Source of the DNA: Meconema thalassinum
Lineage: Eukaryota > Arthropoda > Insecta > Orthoptera > Tettigoniidae
Assembly: GCA_946902985.2 (NCBI GenBank)
Contig: OX336391.1
Coordinates: forward strand, 300,024,775 to 300,088,774
DNA: 64,000 nucleotides
Direction of reading: 5' to 3'
The position numbers and the translations under genes are program-made. Shown in pieces: positions 45,742 to 57,306 of this stretch (position 1 is the first letter of the stretch; each line of letters begins with the position of its first letter). The notes beneath the pieces were generated by a model that did not search any database, was not told the origin of the DNA, and was given only the letters and a program-made list of their open reading frames with translations.

Positions 45742-46244
45742 CTTTAGAGTATAGTCTTAAACCTCTCATGGCCGTCTGATGGTCAGGCCTGAGATTTGTT
45801 TCCTGTAGATAAGACTATACTCGCTGCGTATTGGGCGATGAGCTGACGTTGGTCAGTCAAATGCCTGTGAACTACTGTATTACAATTCCACTGTAACAGT
45901 GCCATTGTGTAAACTTTTAAACAAGGGACAAAAAGTAAGCAGCGACTGCTACCTTACCCTAAGTGGTGGCATCACCCACTACGTCGACCACAACATCCAT
46001 GCCCTCATTCGAGGCCGTGGAACGGGTTGATCCAGTGGAAGATCTCCGGGACGCATTTCGGCGGCGGGGGGACCTTCAAGGTGAACGCGCAAACTTGGGG
46101 ACCGGAACGTCCCCAGTCGCTGATGCATCCACAGCTGTTGTTGCGGATGGCTTCCCCTTTCTAGAAGGAGAATAGCGGCCGCGCGATGAGGTCTCCCTTT
46201 TCCTCCTCCTCTTAAACGAGTTTAGACGAGCGAGGAGTTGAACA

Positions 46245-46668
46245 CCTGATCCTCAGTATGCCTTCCTTCGGAGGGGAAGTAAAGACGGCGGTCCCATGTC
46301 ATAGATTTATGGCATGTTAAATAACCTTCCACTAATAACACCTGTGTGAAGCTAAATTGTATAGGTTAAGAATGTAAACAACGCTCTTAGATTCCTACGT
46401 TCGTTGCCAAGAGCCGACTGCGGTGACGTCTGGTAGCTAAGTTCTGAATTAGTAGTCGTCGACGGTGGCGTTTGGCGGCAAAAGTAGGAACTACTTGAAA
46501 ATTGATCATCTGCAGTCCTTACTTGAATTAAAACAGATACACACACTAATAGTCATCACAATTATCACCGGTTATCAGACAGATTCTACACACACCCCAA
46601 GTACACGGGGCTACATGACCACGTTGTCGCAGCCCCTAAACTTAAGAACCAACCTACCAAACTTCTGA
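46245..46668 (+). repeat. SINE, family 3, plus orientation
   Basis: Body and tail match the other copies in inverse order (CTTCCTTCGGAGGGGAAGTAAAG, read here in pieces at about 46262, to CAGCCCCTAAAC at about 46630). The tRNA head is missing. Confidence 0.8.
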
Positions 46669-46669
46669 C

Positions 46670-47399
46670 CCTGCCATGTACTTGGATGTTTGGAATTTTA
46701 GCTGAGTATTATGAAACGCTTCTTAACTCTAGTCAAGCAGACAATGTTAAAATTCTTCAGCCAAGTTTTGTGAAGAAGCCTAGACCTAGAAAATAGTACA
46801 CTGTATAGGGAAAAGTCAATGGAAGGCGGCTGCGTGAAAGAGTTCTTATAATATCGATTAGTCACATCCGTCTATTGAAGAATCTGTCTCCCAGTGTGGC
46901 AACAAGGAAAGTAAACAACCATACTGAATGGCGATATCGGGTAACATTACATTGTTTGATGAAGACAAAAGGTTACGAGGCTCCGAATAGCAGCACGAAA
47001 TGATGAAGACAAAAAAGACCACCAAATATGATCTCTTTACAACTGTGAATCACTTAAGTACTACGATATTTCAAGTTACACAATATAGGCCGTAAGTTGT
47101 TCAAAATGTAGTACTTTAATTTAATTCATAAAACTGTTGTATTACTACATTATATTATTAGACTCAGGCACGTTTGTATTAAAAGTACTTAACATGAAAC
47201 ATTAGTTTCAATTATGGCGAACTTCTTGAGAAATATGTTATAATAGCAAATGTATTGGGACATAAGACATATAGCCTATTATACGACTGAAGGTTCCATG
47301 TAATGTCTCGAAACTACCGTATTCTCATTTTAAAATCCAGCTTTATTGAAGCAAGGATCTTAGAATGCATTTCATTGTCAATTTCTTTTAGTTAGTTGT
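46670..47399. other. Intergenic, nothing recognised
   Basis: AT-rich, no convincing frame or repeat. Confidence 0.45.
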
Positions 47400-47404
47400 T
47401 TTAA

Positions 47405-47520
47405 TAATAATAATAATGTTATTGGTTTTACGTCCCTTTTAACTACACTGGCTTTTAGAGACGCCGGGGTGCCGGAATTTTGCCCCGAAGGGGATCTTTA
47501 ACGTAGAATAGCGAGGACAT
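47405..47520 (-). repeat. SINE, family 4, 3' part
   Basis: The minus strand carries the family tail (AAAGATCCCCTTCGGGGC, then GGGACGTAAAACCAATAAC) and ends in (ATT)n at 47402-47416. Confidence 0.75.
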
Positions 47521-47524
47521 CTGC

Positions 47525-48235
47525 CCCTCAATATCAATAGAAAAACAAGCATTTTTTGTAATTTGTAACTTCAAATCTGTACTTTCATCGGTTATTATTG
47601 GACACCTATGCTTTCTTTTGCTATGTTGTAGATATTATACTCAACTGAGTGATTACAACAGCAATTTTAAGGGTGTAGTGATTGTAATATTTTTTGGAAA
47701 ACAAATATAATAAAGCCCCGAGACTTTCCCTATAGTAAAATAGCGTTGCATAATCTGACGTAACGAGAAATATCAGCCAGTTAAGGCATACCTCAGACCT
47801 CTGTGCGTCGCATTTCGTTACTAAAATTGTAGCTTATCATGCTGCGTTTGATAGGCTAAAATGGTCACGTACTGTATTCTAGGCGCAAGACGTCAATGAC
47901 CGCCAAACACTGTCTCTCAAACGAAGAATGAGCACGTTATTAGTAACTCTTCTCGCGCTCAGAACTAAACCTCAAAGGGATGTGTACTGTAGAGTAACCC
48001 CATGGTAAATACTTCACACTGCGGTAAACGTTCTTCTGTAAACCCGCCGTTGGGACTTGGCCAAAACAGTTAATCAAGAATGCGCTCATTCTTAGTTCGA
48101 GCGACTGTAGATCGTGTGCTCGAAAGGTTCTAAAAAAAAGGAACATTAACTGTCAAACATGCTTCAATTGTGAGAACGTTCTTTGGCGATGTTTAACGTC
48201 TAGCGCTTGCACTGTTGAGCATGGGTTCGAATACT
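47525..48235. other. Intergenic, nothing recognised
   Basis: No motif-bearing frame and no assignable repeat. Confidence 0.4.
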
Positions 48236-48239
48236 AGCT

Positions 48240-48590
48240 TATTGTTGTTGATTGACCTAGGGGCTTTGCGACATCGTGGTTGTGTAGCCCCCAGGTACTT
48301 TGGTGTGTAATTTGTGTAGCAAACCTGTGTATTTGTAACTCAGGTGAGATTTGGGAAGGAGGCGGTCCGTGGCCTTAAGTTAGGAATCATTTCGGAATGT
48401 GCCTGGAGTAGAAGTTGGAAACCAATTCAAAGATGGCTGAGATGGGAATCGAATCCTCCTCTTCTCCGTTTTGCCTCACGAGGCTGAGTGTATCCCGTTC
48501 CAACCCTCAGAGCAGAATTAAATCAAACCAGGTCCTCCCGAGGCTACAGCCAAGAATGCTAGCCGCTACACCACGAGGAGGTCTGATTCT
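48240..48590 (-). repeat. Chimeric SINE: separate head, family 3-type tail
   Basis: On the minus strand a tRNA-like head (about 48585-48530) is followed by the conserved central block (48506-48474, 31 of 33 positions like family 1) and ends in GGGGCTACACAACC-type tail sequence related to family 3. Confidence 0.7.
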
Positions 48591-48930
48591 AGCTTGTAAA
48601 ACCCGATCCACGATTGAAACAGGAAGTTACTCTTTCGAAGATCCAATATCCGAATCGCGGCGTTAACAAGGAAATTTGATCATGGATCAGCGCATGAAGA
48701 CTTACGAGAGCGAAGAGGAGAAAGCAGTAGGAAGTTAGTGGAGGGGGTCACTGCTGCTGTGCTCTTGGGAGACGCATTGACGTGCAATACTGCTACATTT
48801 ACAGTAGGAGCCGATGTTAACATTTTCGTAGCAACAAGAAAAGTGAACGTAACCCCCCCCCCTCTTAACCATGCTGCAGCACTTAGACTCGTCCGCATAT
48901 AGAACTCGTTTCTTACGCACGTGCTATCAG

Positions 48931-49254
48931 TTTTTTTTTTGGTCGTGTGACCTCCTGAGAGGCCGGGTACAGGTCTTTCTAGTCGACGCCCGTGGGCGAC
49001 CTGCGCGTCCGGATGAGAGACGGAATGGATGAAGATGAATGAATGAAACTGGGCAAGGATGTGGAAGGAAGCGGCCGTGGCCTGTCAGAAGGTACCGTCC
49101 CAGCATTTGCCTGGTGTTGAAAATGGGGAAACCACGGAAAACCATTTCAAGGACGGCCGACGGTGGGGCTCGAACCCACGCGTCTACCGAGTCAGCAGAG
49201 GGCTTGGCTCCATGGCCTAACGCTGCGCTTTAGCCAGCGTAGCCACTACTGTCG
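48931..49254 (-). repeat. tRNA-derived SINE sharing the family 2 tail
   Basis: Duplication GTGCTATCAG (48921-48930) and GTGTTATCAG (49255-49264). B box GGGTTCGAGCCCCAC on the minus strand near 49175. The A-tail end at 48931-49008 matches the tail of 30825-31062, but the head and body differ. Confidence 0.83.
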
Positions 49255-49264
49255 GTGTTATCAG

Positions 49265-49689
49265 GTAGTAAGAGTGGTATACCTTTATGTGTTTATCCGG
49301 AATGATTAACATGTTTCCTCGATGGAGTGAAAATGAATCTAAAACAAGACAAAGTTTGTTTCAACATTTGGAGAGAGACGCTATTCCGCCATTGTTCAAA
49401 AATTATCTTACCCACTTTCCCTATTCTGAACACGGGTATATACGGAGCTTGCAGAAAGTTTAGGGACTGGTCTAATTTTCGTTTGATGCACATTTATCCC
49501 TAATGTAACAGCATTTCTGTCAGTTTTACATGATGTTATTAGACATCTATATGAGAGATTTTCATTTGAAATTTCGCTGCTCTAGTTCTGATACTTTTGG
49601 ATATGTCTTACCTTTTTTAAACAGGGTTAAAAAACTGTCTTTCCTACTAAAATGCTTTTTCTTCTGAAAAACTGCTAGTCCTACAGCTA
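49265..49689. other. Intergenic before the BEL relic
   Basis: A 66-codon minus-strand frame is not recognisable. It may include 5' parts of the BEL element too decayed to read. Confidence 0.35.
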
Positions 49690-51300
49690 TCAATTTTTAC
49701 TGCAGATTTTACAACGTATCAATCATAAAAATAAAAATACAACCTGGGAAAAAATACTACTCATTTGGTCGCCTCTCAAACAAACATTATAGCAAAATAT
49801 TTGAAGACTGGACAGCAGATGGTTTTATTGAGGAAGTGCCACAGGAAGAAGTTGAGAAATCTTGTCATTATCTTCCACACCGACCTGTAATCAAACTTGA
49901 AAGTCTGTCTGATTACCAGTTCGACCAGTTTTGATGCTTCATGCATAACAGACAGTAAGGGCTTTCACTGAACGATTGTATAATAAAAGGCCCTAACTAC
50001 GTTCAAATTATCCCTGAAATTCTTTTAAGGTTTCGAAAGAAAGAGCTGGGTGTTATTGCAGACATAAGGAAAGCATTCCAAATGATTGAGGTACGAGCTG
50101 AAGATCGTGATTATCTCCGATTTTTATGGTGGGAGAATTTCAGAACTATGAAATCGAAGATTTATAGACATTCAAGAGTTCCTTTTGGAGCCACATGTAG
50201 TCCATTTATATTGGGTGCTGTATTGGACTGTCAATGATAACGATTAACAGATAGCACGGAAACTGATTAAATCTATGTACGTAGATAACTGTGTATCGGT
50301 TGATTCTGTAGACGAATACAATATGTTTCGTTCTGAAAGCGCACGGATTCTATAACTGAATCCAAGATGGAGCTGAGATGCTGGGAATCTACAATAAGAA
50401 ATTGTGAACTTTCGAAGATCGAAAGCAACAATGAAGATATTGAAAACAACGAATGTGTCACAAAGGTTTTAGGCATGAAGTGGAATAAGAGGCTGGATAC
50501 AATGGGGGTTTGTATTGATGCTCAATTTCCATTCTCCCAAGATATACTTACCAAGAGGGATCTACTCTCAGTAATAATGAAAATTTATGACGTCATTGGA
50601 TTTCTAGCCCCTGCGATTCCCCCGATCAAATTATTGCTACAGGAATCGTGGAAAATATAAGCTACAGAGAACTCGAGTAAAAAAGGTTTAAGGAAAATTG
50701 GGACTCCCCTCTGCCTGACGTAATTTAGAAGGAGTTCAAACAGCGTTACCAGAAAATTGGCCACTTAGAAGAAATATAGATTCTAAGACTGGTAGCTGGT
50801 GTAGAAACATCCAGACAGTCTTGGTCATTGCATACTTTTGTTGATGTCAGTCAACATGCCTATGGAGCAGAAGTGTATCTCAGTACTGAGGACGAGAAAG
50901 GTGTATCAGTTCAGTTAGTAATAGCTAAAGCTCGAATAACACCTCTCAAAAGGGTCACTATTCCTCGACTAGAATTGTTAGGTTGCCTTGCTTCATTAGT
51001 CAGATCATCCCTTTCGTTAGAAAATGTGACGAGTTCTTTTTGGAGGGATTCCACGACCGCGCTTGCATGGATTAGAAGAAATGAACCATGGCATACCTTT
51101 GTAGGCAACCGAGTCATGGAAGAATGTCCCACAACAATGGAGGCATGTAGGCCTACCTGGAGTAAATAATCCTGCCGACTTACTATCAATTGGCCAATTC
51201 CAACTGGTGCGAGGAACCACGCTGGTTGAAAGGTCCTGAAGAGGAGTGGCCTGTTTATTACACCAATGAAGGCACATATGACGAGGATCTCATTGTTTCA
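49690..51300 (+). pseudogene. pol: BEL/Pao retrotransposon relic, part 1: RT, A17-type region, RNase H
   Basis: BEL/Pao text is plain: ADGFIEEVPQEEVEKSCHYL and PHRPVIK (about 49817-49890), ELGVIADIRKAF (about 50045), DRDYLRFLWWENF (about 50106), YVDNCVSVDSV (about 50276) at the catalytic site. 50367-50660 encodes the Peptidase A17-like region (VLGMKWNKRLDT, ILTKRDLLSVIMKIYD). 50828-51169 encodes the RNase H-like part (VDVSQHAYGAEVYL, ITPLKRVTIPRLELLGCLAS, FWRDSTTALAWI). NNPADLLS and WLKGPEEEWP follow near 51167-51262. Multiple stops and shifts. Sequence 51300-51836 continues without recognisable domains. Confidence 0.87.
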
Positions 51301-51989
51301 GAAAGAAAAAAAATAACAAAATATTACGAGCCATACAGTAGTCGCCTATGATGTGTAACATCTGACATAGAATAAACTTCACGTGAAATTGTTGATACAT
51401 CGGTATTTTATACCATTATTGGCACAAATATTAATCTATTGTACAAGGGAGTGTTTTACGGAACTCATTTTATTAGATGATTTGTAGCTTCCACCAGCAC
51501 TAGCATAAATAAAGAATACGATATGGATCAACTAGATAATAGACGCGACACCGCTCATAACCTTAAATTCCTTTTGATCACTTTTATCCAGTGATACAAA
51601 ACACAGACTCTTAATAAATCATAATTGTTTTCACACCAAAGAACGACAACTTGAAGATGATTTATTGTAGGAATATTTGTAACGGCGCCTCCAAACCTTG
51701 AAGTAATCCGTATGAGATATACATTCCACAGTAGCCAGGAAGGATACGATCCAGCTGGAAGTCTTACACACTTCTGTCCGATCCACTTCCGTCCCATTTT
51801 TCAAAATCATTCCCACAAAAATATCCAGCAACCGAGTGGAAAGATGTTGGTTGGTTGGTTGGTTGGTTCCTCAGTTTAGGGGCTGCGACAACGCGGTCAT
51901 GTAGCCCCGTGTACTTTGGGTGTGTGTAGAATCTATCTGATAACCGGTGTTAATTGTGTTGACTGTATTAGTGTGTGTATCTGTTTTAA

Positions 51990-53085
51990 GGGGAGGTTGT
52001 AAGCTGTTTTGGGTCCAAAAGTGGAAATTCAGATTTTATGTTATTTTGATAGCCTGAAGTCCAATTTATAATATAGATGCTTATTTGCTGAAAATGTTAA
52101 CAACGCCATTTATAGGTCATTTAAAGCCACGCCCTCCTTGAAGATCTGTTCCTGAGAACTGGCATATTTTCTCCTCATTCTTCTTCTCCTGCTCGTCCTT
52201 CTTCTTCTGCTCCTTCTCCTCCTACTTCTCTTTCTCCTGCTCCTTCTACTTCTTCTTCTATTTCTCCATCTCTTTCTCCTGCTCCTTCTCTTCTCCTTCC
52301 TTTCCTCCTTCTCCTGCTCCTTATTCTCCTCTTCCTGCTCCTTCTTCTCTTTATCCTCCTCCTCCATCCCTTTCTCCTTCTACTCCTCCTTCATCTCCTT
52401 CTCTTTCTCCTTCTCCTCATTCATCTTCTGCTCCTTCTCTTTCTTCTTCTCCTTCTTCTCTTTCTCCTGCTGCTCCTTCCTCTCTTTCTCCTTTTTCTTC
52501 TCCTGATCATTTTCCTCTTCCTCCTGCTCCTTCTTCTATTTCCCCTTCTCCTGCTCCTCCCTCTCCTTCTCCTCCTCCTTCTTACCCTCTTTCTCCTTCT
52601 TTTCTCTCTCTAAATAAGCTAGGAAGTTAAAAAGAAACCAGAAGAGGGACAGAGAAGATGAAGACAGGTGATCCTGAATATGGGCCTGGTGCACATTAAG
52701 GTAACACTTATCTTGAAGAGCATTTTTCTTCACTTTTGATTTTTTCGAGGCAAATGTTCCTTTTTCTCAGGAAGTAGGCTATTAACAATAGCGCTCTGAA
52801 TTTTTGTCCAGTAATTCAATACGATCAACTAAAGGATTGTATGTTTTCCTGTGATTTTATCATAAATTAAAAAAAAGTTTTCGTAGAGAAAAAAGTTGAA
52901 AAATTTAACCTCTGAAAAAAAAAATTATTTACAAACATACACATTTCCAAAAACAACCCTCTAAAGATAAAATATAGATCTAAATATCTGTAAGGTTTTG
53001 TTTCAATAGGTTAAATACTTAATGAGAAAAAGGAACATGGAGTTGACAAATTTAACATGGCGGAGACAGGGCTTACAACCTCCCC
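51990..53085. mobile_element. TTAA-target element with 15-bp TIRs
   Basis: GGGGAGGTTGTAAGC (51990-52004) and GCTTACAACCTCCCC (53071-53085) are perfect inverted repeats, flanked by TTAA (51986-51989, 53086-53089). No transposase. TTAA suggests piggyBac or Kolobok; the GGGG start does not settle it. It contains the pyrimidine tract at 52150-52615. Confidence 0.9.
52150..52615. repeat. Pyrimidine-rich tract of about 465 bp
   Basis: Almost pure C/T on the plus strand, made of TTCTCC, TTCTTC and CTCCTGC units. Any minus-strand frame here is E, K and R low complexity and should not be annotated as protein. Confidence 0.9.
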
Positions 53086-53359
53086 TTAATTCAAGTAAGT
53101 ATTGCAGACGATCAATTTTTCAAGTATTTCCTCCTTTTGCCGCCAAACGCCACCGTCAACGACCAACTAGTTCAAAAATTAGTTACCAGATGCCACCGCA
53201 GATGCATCAGTTATGGAAGACCGAGTGGATAGAACTAGCACCAATAGAGCGCACTGCTGTTGTACTGGGTAAGCGCAAGGCGCTCTTCAGTTGTCTCCTG
53301 TGTTCTCATGCCGCTAGTATTCACGAATTTAAGTTCTTTAAATTGTTATTTTCGTGACT

Positions 53360-53596
53360 ATGCCGAGCTATTGCAGTGTTCCTCTTTGCAAAAATCGTTT
53401 CACCAATTTCCAGAAAATTAAGAAATTAGGAAGAAATGGTTAGGCTACAAGCTATTAGAAGGAAAAAAATCAGTGGGAAAAATCTGACCGAAAATATTAA
53501 AGTATGTTCCCATCATTTTCAATCCTATGACTTCACGAAAACTGTGTTTGGTAAGTGTGATGTACAAAGGGAAATAATTCCTAAATTGTACCTATA
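53360..53596 (+). pseudogene. THAP zinc-finger domain remnant
   Basis: Opens MPSYCSVPLCKNRFTNF: the C-x4-C start of a THAP DNA-binding domain. After a frameshift and stop near 53432, a second frame gives ENIKVCSHHFQSYDF with the C-x2-H pair, then a TAA at 53594-53596. THAP domains occur in P-type transposases and host factors; the terminal repeats here favour a transposase. The rest of the enzyme is not recognisable downstream. Confidence 0.7.
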
Positions 53597-53831
53597 AACT
53601 GATCAGACATTTCGATAACAACCATTGAATTTATGCGTTTGTATTTGAAGGTGAGAGAGCAAGATTAAAACCGGTCGCTGTTCCATCACTTTTCCCGTGG
53701 ACCACGAACACAACAAAATAAAAATAAAAAGGAAGAGGCCATACACAAGAAAATTGCCGGATTACAGTGGTAAGCCTACAATATCGGAATCTGCAGAAAT
53801 CATCTCCTTTGAAGTAGCCTACGGGAAGAAA

Positions 53832-54022
53832 AAAGGAAGCTTGTAGTTTAGCGTGACCGTTAATCTCGAGATCATGAGCCACGGGACCTCCTTTTTACGT
53901 GGAATCCGAACCACAGGACATGGCATTTCACTTCGAAAATCTCACATGCATTGACCGGGAATCGAACCCGGACCGCCTTGGTGAGAGGCATACAGCTAGA
54001 CCGCTGAGCCACCACGCCCCCT
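53832..54022 (-). repeat. tRNA-derived SINE inside the THAP element
   Basis: 14-bp duplication CCTACGGGAAGAAA at 53818-53831 and 54023-54036. Minus-strand head with TGGTGGCTCAGCGGTCTAG and GGGTTCGATTCCC (about 53957-54018). Short body, no long tail. Confidence 0.87.
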
Positions 54023-54283
54023 CCTACGGGAAGAAATCGTCAATATACACGAAGAAGTGAATGTAACATTTGTGACTCCCATTTTCAAAGACATCAATAC
54101 TCGGACAAATACTTCAAGAATAAATATCGCAACATTAAGTCCCAAACGTACAATGGTTCGTTTCTTGAAATCAGAACGAATTTATCGTCACCTTCCATCT
54201 GCCCGACGGAGAATTAGTTAGCGACTGACTTCTACATTCTTGAGACATAGTCAGATGAATGGAGACAGTTCGTGGCCCTAAAG

Positions 54284-54345
54284 CAGGGATTCTCAAACTT
54301 TTTAAACATCGTACCCCTAAGTCGTTTTCCAAGGGGTACGGGAAC
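54284..54345 (+). repeat. hAT-like left terminus
   Basis: CAGGGATTCTCAAACTTTTT followed by a GTACCCCTAAG...AAGGGGTACGGG inverted motif. The right end was not found; it may lie near 54945, where the short THAP copy resumes, but no matching 8-bp duplication was seen. Confidence 0.45.
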
Positions 54346-55316
54346 GATTCTTATTGAGAAATTGACAAAATGAAATAAGAATGAATTTTCGAGGTATACA
54401 TTACCGGTATCAACTTTCTATGATTATGTTTGCCTTAAAACACGACATTTTCATGTAAGCTGTCAGCCTAAGAAAAGGCATGAATCGAAGTCTATAAGCA
54501 AGGGGAGCAAGTGAATATTTAAATCTTTATTTATGATTTAATTTTTATGGAGATATATTTATCAATATAGGCCTACAATACTCAAGTAATAGTAATCTTT
54601 ACGAGAAAGCATGCTGATTAATAAAGCGTGTTAGAAGTTTGTTATTACCGCTGTAGGCTATTTATTCTTCCTTCCTCCCGCAAGTTTTAGTGCCTCTGTT
54701 CCGTAGCTCATTTTGCAGATGTTTAACGCTTAAACGCTGAAAATCGTCCATAATATATTAGGGTACCTATAGAATTAATGAATATAGTCTTGGAGTAAAA
54801 TTAGAGAAGATGTAATTTACTTTAGCATAGAAATCTCGGTCACAATCTGTACATTCCTCGCAGCTGACTGAGAGAAACATAAGACGATCGACATGCGCTT
54901 ACCCAGTACTACACGAGCACTATCTGGCGCGAACTTTCTCCGGCTACATCCCTATTATGTCATACATATTGCCTAGAAACTAAGATCAGCAGCACAGGAG
55001 AGATGAAGCCATTAGTACACTACGGATGGCATAGAAGACGTGCATGAAACGAGTCTGTGAACTGATGAACGTTAGTCAGATGTTTAACCTATATTAATTT
55101 AGCTTCACACAGGTGTAATTGGTGAAAGGTTCATTAACATGCCATAAATCTGACATGGGACCGCCGGCTTTACTTCTCCTCCGAAGGAAGACATACTGAG
55201 GGATTTTTAACGTTCTTCAAAAATCCGACGACTTCGGCCGGGTATGAACCCGCGATCTTGGTCATAGAAGCTCAGCATGCTACCAACTACGCCACCGAAG
55301 CCGCTGGAAAGATGTT

Positions 55317-56730
55317 ACACATCAAAAAGAAAAACACAGACGAGCCTGTAACAATGATGGGGATTGATCAATAGAGAGATCTCACCTATTCTCAAAGAGT
55401 AAGAATTATGGGATGGGTATTAAGATTCTACAAAAACGCTCGAAGTGGTAGAGAGCGGCAAAATGGTCCACTAAATGATTCAGAATTAAGAGAAGCAGAA
55501 TTACGTATTATAAAGTGTGTAAAACGGGAGTTATTTCCTCGAAAGAGTGACACAATCAGCGGATAGAAAGTAACTCAAGACAGAAAAGGACTAGTCCGTG
55601 TGAAGACAAAGATTACAATGAGGAATGACCTTTTCAATTTACGATTTCCCTGTCATTGCCCAGGAATCATGATGTAGTTGATGCCTTGATCAAGGAACAA
55701 CAAAAAGTTCACTGTCATGCTGGCATACAATTTCTCCTAGGACAGCTGAGAAAAAAGTAGAGTAGAATAGCCATTAGAAATGTGATTTCCAAGTGCATTC
55801 AGTGCAAACGAAACAGAACTCAGCACGCAGAATCGGAGACTACTCCACTACCCAATATTTGAAGTTACTGGAATTGATCTAGCTGGACCATTGATTTTAA
55901 AGAATGGTTCGAAGGTGTGGATTACACTGTATACGTGCGCAATGTATAGGGTTGTTCACTTAGAATTCGTATCTTCATTCAGCACGGAAGCTTTCCTTCT
56001 ATCATTAAGAAGATTCATTGCGAGAAGAGGACGTCCATTCATTATATATTTTGACAAGGGAACTAATTTTGTTGGAGCTGCAAATATGCTAAATGAAATG
56101 TCCGTCCAGAAAATCCTGAATCAATCTCAAAAACAAGAAACTGAGATGAAGTTCAATCCTCCCACAGCTTGTTGCTGTGAAGGTTGGTGGGAGCGCCTGG
56201 TTCGTTCAGTCAAGGAACTACTGAAGAGGATGCTCGGGAAGTCTGTTCTGACTTATGAAGAACTGGCAACTTCACTAAGTGATGTGGAATCTGTTATTAA
56301 TGGCCGCCTGCTGACATACGCATAAGAGGATCCAGAAGACTTAACTCCATTAACTCCAAGCATGTTTCTACATGAGATCATTGCTACCCATGTATCAGAT
56401 CTAGATAAATTAGAGGAAGAAAAGTTCCGTTCTCGCTTACGTTTCAGACAGTACTTAATTCAAGAATTGAAGCAGCGCTTCAGGAAGGAATATCTATCAC
56501 AGTTGGTCCAACGTCCCAAAGGAAAGAAGGCAACATCTCTGAAGGAAGGTGACATTGTATTACTTGGTTCTGAGAAACTGAGAAGGGTGGAATGACCTTT
56601 GGCGAGAATTTTAACGCTCTTCCCTGGTCGCGATGGTGCAGTGCGTGTAGCTAAAGTGAAAACGAAAGCTGGGGTTCTGATTCGCCTAGCTTTACCCTCC
56701 AGAGGTACACAGTGAACAAACAATTTTCGA
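55317..56730 (+). pseudogene. pol: BEL/Pao relic, part 2: integrase and C-terminal domain
   Basis: Continues part 1 after the nested SINE. VRIMGWVLRFYKNAR (about 55411) is the integrase lead-in. The core runs GIDLAGPL (about 55872), TLYTCAMYRVVHLEFV (about 55930), ARRGRPFIIYFDKGTNFVGA (about 56020, D retained) and WWERLVRSVKELLKRMLG (about 56188, E retained), ending VINGRLLTYA. 56362-56595 encodes the DUF5641-type C-terminal region (HVSDLDKLEEEKFRSRLRF, KEGDIVLLG). Frame breaks are common. LTRs were not identified. Confidence 0.87.
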
Positions 56731-57298
56731 AAGAAAATCTGACAAGAGTTCGTATGTGACACAAGATGGAAACATTTCATAACAAAACAATATTAAGTGT
56801 ATACAATATAACGAGATTTGAAAACGGAAAAAATACGGAAATATTGTGTTTGCCGTGAACTACTCCCACACCTGAAACGCATTCTCTGAAATCTGAACTT
56901 CATGAAGTGGAGTACTATGCCTGAAAAATTCACGTAAACTAATCAGACAAAAATCCCGAATTTGTTCCTTTAAAGTGAAGATATCCCACAAGCTGACTAC
57001 GCTAGTATAGAAGTTCCTTTGCCGTACGTTGTCAACTGACTGAATCCCAAGTTGCCCTGTCATTTTTCATTTTCTTTCGAACAGTAATGTTCAAAGGAAG
57101 CTGCGTGGTGATGCTAAGAATCGTTTACTCTCACCGCGATCAACGAATATAATATGTCATTCTCAGGGGGATTTCCCATTACTGCCACGATACTCGACGT
57201 GATGCCTTACCTTCCTTGCGGCAACGGGAAAGGTGCGTATGTGAGGAGACGGGAGAAGGAGAGAGAGTAAACCGTTATTTGGCCGACACAAGCCAGAA
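56731..57298. other. Intergenic after the BEL relic
   Basis: No motif. It could include the missing BEL 3' LTR, but no partner copy is visible. Confidence 0.4.
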
Positions 57299-57306
57299 AT
57301 TAACAA

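Larger units (their letters stand above)
41935..46230 (-). pseudogene. LINE with ORF1 remnant, endonuclease, RT and RNase H (I/jockey group)
   Basis: Read on the minus strand. An ORF1 C-terminal remnant lies at about 46200-45965. ORF2 opens MALLQWNCN near 45905, an AP-endonuclease start, and continues after the hAT insert as SRGVCTLVC (about 44985), YLPPN, LVGDFN (about 44705) and SHIDLSVCSRALIPL, DLCDSDLFPIVL (about 44550). The RT has PFTEWELGGAL (about 43920), GVPQESVLSVTLF (about 43370) and the catalytic LYVDDFA (about 43275). RNase H-like text VCADSLGSLQAID lies near 42120. Stops and frameshifts are frequent. An RNase H domain favours the I group. Confidence 0.82.
53205..55067. mobile_element. 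THAP-encoding DNA transposon, decayed
   Basis: Ends CATCAGTT (53205) and AACTGATG (55060-55067). The first about 25 bp and last about 105 bp are also the two ends of the 180-bp copy at 57307-57486, which defines the element. It encodes a THAP domain near its left end and holds a SINE (53832-54022) and a hAT-like terminus (54284). No clear target duplication here, so flanking loss is likely. Confidence 0.75.
51849..55304 (-). repeat. SINE, family 3, split by two nested insertions, inside the BEL relic
   Basis: 12-bp duplication TGGAAAGATGTT at 51837-51848 and 55305-55316. SINE pieces are 51849-51989, about 53090-53204 and 55068-55304; the last carries the full tRNA-like head (minus strand GGCTTCGGTGGCGTAGTTGG). 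The tail has four GGTT repeats. Confidence 0.88.

Noticed and set aside
52110..52367. Minus-strand frame rich in E, K and R
   Set aside because: It is a translation of the pyrimidine tract, pure low complexity.
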